Shown here: piece after piece, positions 61,506-64,000 of the stretch | Layout of the letters: the number at the start of each line of letters is the position of its first letter | Numbering within the stretch: position 1 is the first letter of the stretch | Source: Saprospiraceae bacterium | GTDB lineage: Bacteria > Bacteroidota > Bacteroidia > Chitinophagales > Saprospiraceae | DNA: 64,000 nt | Direction of reading: 5' to 3' | Assembly (NCBI GenBank): GCA_022448945.1 | Contig: JAKVCV010000001.1 | Coordinates: 17,570 to 81,569, forward strand | The notes under the pieces: generated by a model | Database searches by the model: none | What the model saw: the letters and a program-made list of their open reading frames with translations, nothing else | What the model was told of the DNA's origin: nothing | Translations under genes and position numbers: made by a program

Positions 61506-64000
61506 ATGATAAGATTATCATTATTACTTTTTTTTGTTTTTTCCTCTTTTTTAGCATTTCCTCAGCTAACTGTACAAAAAGGTTATACTGCTCAACAACT
61601 TGGGAACAACCTTGCGGGTGCTAATATTAATATCATTAATCCAACTATATCGGGAGACACGGATCAATATGGTATTTTTAGTTTTACAGGCAATAGTTTA
61701 GGATTGAATTCTGGAGTAATCCTTTCAACGGGTGATATTGATGATGCTGTTGGACCTAATTCAGATGATGCTACTTCTACTGATTTTGGAGGACCCGGTG
61801 ATTCAGATCTTACTGCGTTGGCAGGTTTTTCCACGGAGGATGCAGTCGTTTTTGAATTTGAATTTGAAGTTCAGGGAGATGAACTTGAATTTAATTTTGT
61901 TTTCTTATCTGAAGAATATAATGAGTGGGTAAATTCTGGATTCAATGATGTTTTTGCTTTTTATATAAGTGGTCCGGGTATTACAGGTCAGGAAAATCTT
62001 GCGGTTGTTCCTGGGACAACTACACCTGTTACAATTAATTCTATAAATAATGGTTCCTTTTGGCAGTTTTATAATGATAATGATTTTAATCCTGGTGGAC
62101 CTCCATCTCCTGTGAACATTGAATTTGATGGTTTTACAACTTTAATGAAAGCAAGAAAAACTAATCTGAATCCATGTAGTATATATAAACTTTCTTTAAG
62201 GATAGCTGATGGGAGTGATGACAGATTGGATTCTGGTGTTTTATTACAAGAAAACTCGTTAGTTTCTAATAGTATTGCTGTTAGCTCTGCAACATTGAGC
62301 TTAGATACTACTGCTTTAGAAGGGTGCTATCCTGCAACATTCACTTTTAATTTAGGAGCCACAGCAGCAACAGATTTAAATATTCCAATTCGTTTGGGTG
62401 GTACGGCTTTAAATGGTGTTGATTATCTACATATAGATTCAATCATAACAATACCAGCAGGTCAAACTTCTTCAACAGTTATTATTAATGCTTTGGCAGA
62501 TGGTGTAGCGGAGGGAGTAGAAACTATAGAGTTGTATTACAGCCCATCATCTTGTGCTCCTGAAGATACTGTTATATTATATATTAACGATGCTACTTCA
62601 ATTACTTTTGATGCTTTGGGCGCTAATCTAGGATGTAATGGTGACACCTCTGGTAGTATTGCAATTAATATAGCAGGTGGGTCGGCTCCTTACAGTGTTA
62701 CTTATATAGATACTTCAACAGGATTTTCTAATACCATACCTGATTCTGCATTGCCTATTACGGGTTTAAATGCTTCTACGTATTTGTTGAGAATTGCAGA
62801 TCAATATGGATGTACGGCTGATGCTATAGTCGTTGGTGGTAGTTTCAATGCAGGGCAGACTTTTTTGCCTGATGGTACTGGAGCTTCATATACTTCAGAT
62901 ATTCTTATTAGCGGTTTTAATACTGGACAATCCCTAAATTCTATTACTCAGATAAATTCAGTATGTGCAACAATGGAACACTCTTATGCAAGTGATTTGA
63001 CTATAGAATTAATTGCACCTGGTGGGCAGAGTATTCAGTTGAAAAATGTGGGAACAACAGGTTCTGGTGTAAATACTTGTGATCTTGGAGAGCCAATTGC
63101 TTCCGGACCAGTCGATAATTGGAGTTCATCCAATACTAATCCGGGACTAGGTTATCAGTATTGTTGGACAAATATACCAACTTATGCCACAATGAATGAT
63201 ATGATTTCGCCTACTCCTCCTGGGCCCCCTCCAATACATACTTTCACTACTTTGGCCGGAAATTCCTATACAGATTATTATTTGCCTTCCGGTTCCTATA
63301 CACCTCGGCAATCTTTCTTTGGACTCTTGGGTACTACACTTAATGGTAATTGGACCCTTAGAGTAACAGATAATTTTACCCAGGACAATGGTTATATATT
63401 TGATTGGGCTATAAGCCTGCAGGCTGATTTACCTGATTCTATTATTACTTTAACTGAACCAATTGGACCTGTAATATCTCATAGTACTTTAGAACCTGCT
63501 TGTGGAACAGCTAACGGCGCTATTGATTTGACGGTTTCAGGTAATCATACTCCATTTACTTTTGCCTGGTCTAACGGCGAAACCATTGAAGATATAACTG
63601 GTTTGACTGCAGGTACATATACGGTTGCAGTTACAGATACAACCAGCTGTACATATAATTATGTAGTTAATCTTTCCGATTCCGGTTCTGTAACTTTAAG
63701 TGCTAATGTTACTAATGAGACTTGTGCATCTGCTGATAATGGATCAATTGATCTTTCAGTTAGTGGAGGTTTATTTACATTTAATTGGTCTAATGGAGAA
63801 ACAAATGAAGATATTAACGGGCTTGCTCCCGGATTATATACGGTAACCGTTACAGATAGTTTTTGTCTTGCGATTGGAAATTATACTATTGATGCAGCAG
63901 CACCAATTATTCTGAATGCTGCTATTATAAATGAGAACTGTGGCGATCAGGAAGGAATTATCGATTTGACGGTTCAGGGTGGTGCGGGAACACTAAATTA
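61506..64000 (+). CDS. Giant secreted adhesin, 5' part only (runs off the window)
   Basis: An open frame starts at ATG 61506 and continues to the window end, giving at least 831 residues. It has a signal peptide (about 1-20, ending AFPQ), then a choice-of-anchor-L-type domain (about 25-240: GLNSGVILSTGDIDDAVG, FVFLSEEYNEWV, VFAFYISGPG), a Calx-beta-like domain (about 250-360), a proprotein-convertase P-like domain (about 460-650), and SprB-type repeats from about residue 660 (ENCGDQEGIIDLTV is the third). It probably is T9SS-exported, but the C-terminal sorting domain lies beyond the window. Confidence 0.85.
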   Translation, partial: MIRLSLLLFFVFSSFLAFPQLTVQKGYTAQQLGNNLAGANINIINPTISGDTDQYGIFSFTGNSLGLNSGVILSTGDIDDAVGPNSDDATSTDFGGPGDSDLTALAGFSTEDAVVFEFEFEVQGDELEFNFVFLSEEYNEWVNSGFNDVFAFYISGPGITGQENLAVVPGTTTPVTINSINNGSFWQFYNDNDFNPGGPPSPVNIEFDGFTTLMKARKTNLNPCSIYKLSLRIADGSDDRLDSGVLLQENSLVSNSIAVSSATLSLDTTALEGCYPATFTFNLGATAATDLNIPIRLGGTALNGVDYLHIDSIITIPAGQTSSTVIINALADGVAEGVETIELYYSPSSCAPEDTVILYINDATSITFDALGANLGCNGDTSGSIAINIAGGSAPYSVTYIDTSTGFSNTIPDSALPITGLNASTYLLRIADQYGCTADAIVVGGSFNAGQTFLPDGTGASYTSDILISGFNTGQSLNSITQINSVCATMEHSYASDLTIELIAPGGQSIQLKNVGTTGSGVNTCDLGEPIASGPVDNWSSSNTNPGLGYQYCWTNIPTYATMNDMISPTPPGPPPIHTFTTLAGNSYTDYYLPSGSYTPRQSFFGLLGTTLNGNWTLRVTDNFTQDNGYIFDWAISLQADLPDSIITLTEPIGPVISHSTLEPACGTANGAIDLTVSGNHTPFTFAWSNGETIEDITGLTAGTYTVAVTDTTSCTYNYVVNLSDSGSVTLSANVTNETCASADNGSIDLSVSGGLFTFNWSNGETNEDINGLAPGLYTVTVTDSFCLAIGNYTIDAAAPIILNAAIINENCGDQEGIIDLTVQGGAGTLN

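Overview
The window is AT-rich (roughly one third G+C by eye) bacterial DNA from a member of the Bacteroidota. Supporting signs are type IX secretion (T9SS) type A C-terminal domains, SprB-type repeats, FISUMP and DUF5686-type proteins, an S46 dipeptidyl peptidase, a complete six-gene Na+-translocating NADH:quinone reductase (nqrABCDEF), almost no Shine-Dalgarno sequences, and promoters with the TAnnTTTG -7 element. I cannot assign a genus. The nqr operon and the secreted proteases suggest an aquatic or marine, protein-degrading heterotroph, but that is inference.

Layout. 1-3.7 kb: tilS, hldD-like epimerase, folC. 3.8-8.2 kb: DUF5686-type outer-membrane protein, YfcC-type carrier, small zinc-ribbon membrane protein. 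8.2-12.3 kb (minus): large membrane-anchored propeller protein, FISUMP lipoprotein, small secreted protein. 12.5-15.2 kb: PNGase F-like T9SS cargo and a TPMT-type methyltransferase. 15.2-16.0 kb: non-coding stretch with a three-hairpin RNA candidate. 16.0-17.0 kb: a lysine-rich membrane protein, a shared terminator and tRNA-Ala(GGC). 17.2-21.1 kb: aminotransferase, alaE exporter, rimO, accD. 21.1-24.6 kb (minus): START-domain protein, glycosyltransferase-like protein, rhodanese, PAP2, methyltransferase. 24.8-27.0 kb: M6-like secreted metalloprotease. 27.2-33.8 kb: nqrA-F with a strong terminator. 34-36 kb: PH-like protein, rplT/rpmI, iscA-like. 36-42.5 kb: membrane protein, 5'-nucleotidase C-domain lipoprotein, nth, DEAD helicase, mrp, nfu, SH3-like lipoprotein, aroQ. 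42.5-47.5 kb: PAP2, zinc-ribbon protein, membrane protein, deaD-type helicase with a long leader. 47.6-56.3 kb (minus): DPP11-like peptidase, a membrane/transglutaminase-like pair, PhoX-type phosphatase, class V aminotransferase, rlmI, YkgJ-type protein. 56.5-64 kb: exported TPR-CHAT protein, NamZ-like muramidase, and the 5' part of a giant secreted adhesin that runs off the window.

Functional themes are respiration (nqr), Fe-S cluster assembly (iscA-like, mrp, nfu near nth), RNA and ribosome maintenance (tilS, rimO, rlmI, two DEAD helicases, L20/L35), and cell-envelope or secreted functions. Most of the window is ordinary chromosomal core; I see no phage, IS element, CRISPR array or integron. 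The points most worth a second look are the membrane-anchored N-terminal extension of NqrA, the PerR-like palindrome upstream of it, the orphan structured-RNA candidate near 15.7 kb, the aminotransferase-alaE overlap, and the exported TPR-CHAT protein. I did not find a clearly new multi-gene system.
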